Origin: Nodosilinea sp. LEGE 07298
GTDB lineage: Bacteria; Cyanobacteriota; Cyanobacteriia; Phormidesmidales; Phormidesmidaceae
Reading direction: 5' to 3'
Length of the DNA stretch: 59,444 nucleotides
Assembly (NCBI RefSeq): GCF_015207265.1
Contig: NZ_JADEXE010000008.1
Span: 1 to 59,444, forward strand
Below are positions 57,098 through 59,444 of this stretch, piece after piece. Each line of letters begins with the position of its first letter. The stretch's first letter is position 1. Both the position numbers and the translations under genes were made by a program. Below the pieces are notes generated by a model. That model did not search any database, was not told the DNA's origin, and saw only the letters and a program-made list of their open reading frames with translations.

Positions 57098-57562
57098 ATG
57101 AACCGCCATAGTCCCTTGAATTGGCTAAATTCGCCTGAGTTCAACATAGTTATATTTTCGTTTTTACTGTCTTTCTTTTGGGAAATTCAGCAAATGTGGT
57201 TTTATCAAATTCCAGCTGGATACTCTCACTTCGATATAGTCAGAAATTGCACCCTCGCTACAGTCGGAGATGTCGTAATTATATTGATTGCATTTTGGGC
57301 CGTTGCAGCTCTATCGAAGTCTCGTCAATGGTTGCGCCACCCAAACCGTAGCCAAATGGGTGTTTTCATCTTTGTAGGAGTGGTAATCACCGTTGTTATC
57401 GAAGCCTTGGCCACTGGCCCCCTCAATCGGTGGACTTATGCCGAGTTCATGCCAACAATTCCGATTTTAGGCACTGGGTTAGTGCCATTGTCAATGTGGT
57501 TTCTAGTGCCTCCGCTCACCATTTGGTTTACCAGGCGTCAAATTCAGCCTGTAAGGTCATAA
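57098..57562 (+). CDS. Four-TM hypothetical membrane protein
   Basis: A 154-residue protein with four TM helices (about 14-33, 52-72, 86-104 and 125-145). Aromatic-rich stretches (FFWEIQQMWFYQIP) and a conserved-looking SHFDIVRNCTLATVGDVV lie at the first loop. No metal motif is evident. AT-rich relative to flanking genes. It follows merR in the same direction and may be co-transcribed. Family not recognised. Confidence 0.65.
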   Translation: MNRHSPLNWLNSPEFNIVIFSFLLSFFWEIQQMWFYQIPAGYSHFDIVRNCTLATVGDVVIILIAFWAVAALSKSRQWLRHPNRSQMGVFIFVGVVITVVIEALATGPLNRWTYAEFMPTIPILGTGLVPLSMWFLVPPLTIWFTRRQIQPVRS

Positions 57563-57625
57563 CATTCAGATCCAATCGTTCGAGATTTAACCAGAGCGAA
57601 GGATAACTAATACTGTCCCAGATGC

Positions 57626-57829
57626 ATGGTGAAGTACATAGTTGCTAACCTTTTTGGAAAGAGAATCGCTGAGAATATTACAAGGCTCATGATAATGAGG
57701 TATACAGGTTTCTTTGCTATGGTGAATCTTACGCGTTATGGTGAGACTCCTTTACATAAGATAGTTTGGTCTGAGTGTTGCGATGACCCCACGGGAGAAA
57801 TGCAGGAGTCACTGCGGCATAATCACTAA
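57626..57829 (+). CDS. Doubtful 67-residue frame, probably a degraded gene
   Basis: Encodes a basic peptide with no signal or clear domain; the end has ECCDDPTGEMQESLRHNH. No ribosome site. Immediately after its stop lies a 23-bp segment resembling part of the merR gene, so the region looks like decayed sequence. It may not be expressed. Confidence 0.25.
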   Translation: MVKYIVANLFGKRIAENITRLMIMRYTGFFAMVNLTRYGETPLHKIVWSECCDDPTGEMQESLRHNH

Positions 57830-57849
57830 TCGACCGCAAAATTGCAACC
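57827..57849 (+). repeat. 23-bp merR-derived fragment
   Basis: Matches 56870-56892 (inside the merR coding region) at 20 of 23 positions, in the same orientation, just before the ACR3-like gene. Likely remnant of another merR gene. Confidence 0.5.
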
Positions 57850-57864
57850 ACAGATACCCTAACC

Positions 57865-58842
57865 ATGACCTGGTTTGAGCGATCGCAGCCCCTGTTAATT
57901 CTGCTTTCGGTGCTGCTGGGGCTAGGCCTAGCTCAAATTGGCGACGTTGCTGCCCTGGCAGGCCATCTCATTACACCGCTGTTGATGGGGATGCTGTACG
58001 CGGCGTTTCTGCCTATCCCGCTACGGCATCTGGGTAGAGCCTTTGGCAACTACCGTGTGACTGTTGCCAGCCTGGCGATGAACTTTGTCTGGACACCCCT
58101 GCTGGCCTGGGCGTTGGGGGCGCTGTTTCTGCGAGATGCGCCCGATTTGCGGGTGGGTCTGCTGATGTTGATGGTGACCCCCTGCACCGATTGGTATCTG
58201 GTGTTTACCGGCATTGCCAAGGGCAACGTCAGCCTTGCAACGGCGCTGCTACCGCTGAATTTTGTCTTGCAGATGGTGTTGTTGCCCGTTTATCTGGCCA
58301 TTTTTGCCCAGGCGCTGGTCTCGCTCGATCTTGGGGTACTGGCAGGCAAAATAGCCACCGTTCTGCTGATTCCACTGGCGTTGGCGCTGCTGTCTCGTTA
58401 CGGCATGGGCTGGCTAAAGGGGCCAACCTGGCTCCACCAAAAGCTGCCGCAGGTGGCGATGGTACAGCTCCTCTGTTTGAACTTGGCCGTTGTGGCTATC
58501 TTTGCCGCCGAGGGCAAGGCGTTACTTCAGCGTCTAGATCTGTTGCTGTGGTTGCTGCTGCCCATTGGTTCGTTTTTTGTGATTAACTTCGCCCTGGCTC
58601 AATGGCTGGGGCGGCGGTTGCGGCTGGCATATCCAGAGGTAGTCTGCCTGACTTGCACAACCCTGGCACGGAACTCTCCGGTGGCGCTGGCGGTGGCAGC
58701 AGCAGCCTTTGGCGATCGCCCCTTGATTGCCCTAACCCTGGTAATCGGCCCGCTGCTAGAGCTGCCGATTATGGCGCTCGTGGCCCAGCTGTTGCTGCGC
58801 TCTCGCCCTGGCGATGGTTCGCCCTGCAGCAGGGAAAGTTGA
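57865..58842 (+). CDS. ACR3/bile acid:sodium symporter-family permease
   Basis: A 325-residue membrane protein with about ten TM helices. The motif TPCTDWYLVFTGIAKGN (about 110) is the counterpart of the APCTAMVxVWxxxAxGD motif of ACR3 arsenite permeases, including the essential Cys. A second conserved block, CTTLARNSPVALAVAAAAFGD (about 267), also fits. Efflux of arsenite or antimonite is likely, but no arsR or arsC is adjacent and the motif differs from typical ACR3, so another anion is possible. Convergent with the amidase gene. Confidence 0.82.
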   Translation: MTWFERSQPLLILLSVLLGLGLAQIGDVAALAGHLITPLLMGMLYAAFLPIPLRHLGRAFGNYRVTVASLAMNFVWTPLLAWALGALFLRDAPDLRVGLLMLMVTPCTDWYLVFTGIAKGNVSLATALLPLNFVLQMVLLPVYLAIFAQALVSLDLGVLAGKIATVLLIPLALALLSRYGMGWLKGPTWLHQKLPQVAMVQLLCLNLAVVAIFAAEGKALLQRLDLLLWLLLPIGSFFVINFALAQWLGRRLRLAYPEVVCLTCTTLARNSPVALAVAAAAFGDRPLIALTLVIGPLLELPIMALVAQLLLRSRPGDGSPCSRES

Positions 58843-58845
58843 GAG

Positions 58846-59444
58846 CTAGAGCGATCGCTGAGCGTACTGCAAAATACCTGCGGCAATGCCTTGGGCCATG
58901 CGGCTGCGCCAGGCCGGGTCGTTGAAGTTACGGGCGTCTTGAGCCCCAGTGACAAACCCGGTCTCGACCAAAACCGATGGCATAGAGGTGTTTACGAGGA
59001 TGTGAAAACGAGCCTGGCGCACCCCGCGATCGGGCATGGTCACCAGACGCAAAATAGATTGATGAATCACCTGGGCGAGACGATTCCCTGAGCTGTGGTA
59101 GTAGGTCTCTAGCCCGTTTACCTCGGGCCTACTCAGGCTAATGGAGTTGGCGTGAATGCTAACAAAGAGGTCGGCATTGGCCCGCTCGGCAATTTGCACC
59201 CGAGGTGCCAAATCAATTTCCCGATCATCGGAGCGGGTCAGCACCACCTGCGCACCGCTTTGTTCTAAGATTCTGGCGACTTCGTAGGCGATCGCAGAGG
59301 TTACATCTTTTTCGCGCAGGCCGCCCACGCCGATCGCCCCCGGATCGCGACCGCCATGGCCTGGGTCGATCACAATGGTAACGGCCTGCTTGGGAATGCC
59401 ACTATTCGGTGGGGGCACCGCTGGGGTCGCGGGTATGGCGGGCT
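58846..59444 (-). CDS. N-acetylmuramoyl-L-alanine amidase (Amidase_3), N-terminus cut by window edge
   Basis: The catalytic domain is complete: VIDPGHGGRDPG (first Zn His), the Glu in GGLREKDVTSAIAYEV, LFVSIHANS (second Zn His), and VLVETGFVTGAQD (catalytic Glu). It cleaves the amide bond between muramic acid and the stem peptide of peptidoglycan. The frame stays open through a Pro/Ala linker to the right edge, so the protein begins outside the window and probably has an N-terminal signal and AMIN or similar domain. The internal GTG at 59418 is not a convincing start. It is not obviously part of the metal cluster. Confidence 0.9.
   Translation of the reverse strand, partial: PAIPATPAVPPPNSGIPKQAVTIVIDPGHGGRDPGAIGVGGLREKDVTSAIAYEVARILEQSGAQVVLTRSDDREIDLAPRVQIAERANADLFVSIHANSISLSRPEVNGLETYYHSSGNRLAQVIHQSILRLVTMPDRGVRQARFHILVNTSMPSVLVETGFVTGAQDARNFNDPAWRSRMAQGIAAGILQYAQRSL

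Noticed and set aside
1-59444. tRNA, rRNA or riboswitch
   Set aside because: No cloverleaf-like sequences, rRNA segments or known riboswitch leaders noticed on reading; a covariance search would be needed to exclude small RNAs.

Overview
The window is most likely part of a large mobilizable plasmid from a filamentous cyanobacterium. HIP1-type octamers (GCGATCGC) recur throughout. Several protein families are typical of cyanobacteria (DUF2808, NrsR/NrsS-like two-component systems, small conserved hypotheticals). The left end carries a MobF relaxase gene with an accessory protein, followed by a ParM-type partition locus. I cannot name the species. No replication initiator, tRNA, rRNA or CRISPR array was seen.

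Layout. 1-5.9 kb: plasmid backbone on both strands (relaxase, RHH accessory protein, possible oriT, 11-bp iterons resembling parC, parM, four small genes). 6-14.3 kb: NrsR/NrsS-like two-component pair, a shortened RND adaptor, a CzcA/NrsA-like heavy-metal RND pump, a His-tailed MFS exporter and a decayed histidine kinase. 14.4-30.4 kb: a MerR-controlled block. Seven near-identical elongated promoters (TTGACN, 20-bp spacer with a TCCAG-N4-CTGGA-type dyad) precede the merR gene, an NTF2-like gene, two paralogous small genes plus an AcrB-type pump, a multicopper oxidase, a truncated copZ plus azoreductase, a DUF2808 gene and copZ-copA. 30.5-38.5 kb: a second two-component pair, a CopB-type ATPase, an HMA chaperone, small membrane proteins, a DUF305 protein and a Cys-rich Csp-like protein. 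38.5-46.2 kb (minus strand): TVP38-like protein, BNR-repeat protein, YtkA-like lipoprotein and a second complete metal RND system. 46.5-49.6 kb: tandem small secreted peptides, a TolC-like channel and a response regulator whose receiver lacks the phosphoryl-accepting Asp. 49.9-50.8 kb: an IS5-family element. 51-59.4 kb: CopM-like lipoprotein, a partial mer-like operon without merA, a two-domain multicopper oxidase overlapping a ZIP-type permease, a second MerR with a divergent 46-residue Cys-containing secreted peptide, an ACR3-like permease and the C-terminal part of a cell-wall amidase.

The genes form layered metal defence, probably centred on copper and related ions. Cytosolic chaperones and Cys-rich storage proteins bind metal, P-type ATPases move it to the periplasm, multicopper oxidases and DUF305 proteins handle it there, and RND/TolC systems expel it. 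Two regulatory layers can be read directly from DNA: MerR-type elongated promoters, and direct repeats TTTCAT-N5-TTTCAT resembling operators described for the Synechocystis CopR regulator. These repeats occur upstream of at least seven transcription units.

The most unusual items are the dense shared-operator regulons, the Asp-less response regulator, the hairpin-less mini-adaptor, several short secreted or truncated peptides sitting behind strong regulatory sites, and the oxidase-ZIP gene pair. All substrate assignments are inferences from family membership and context.
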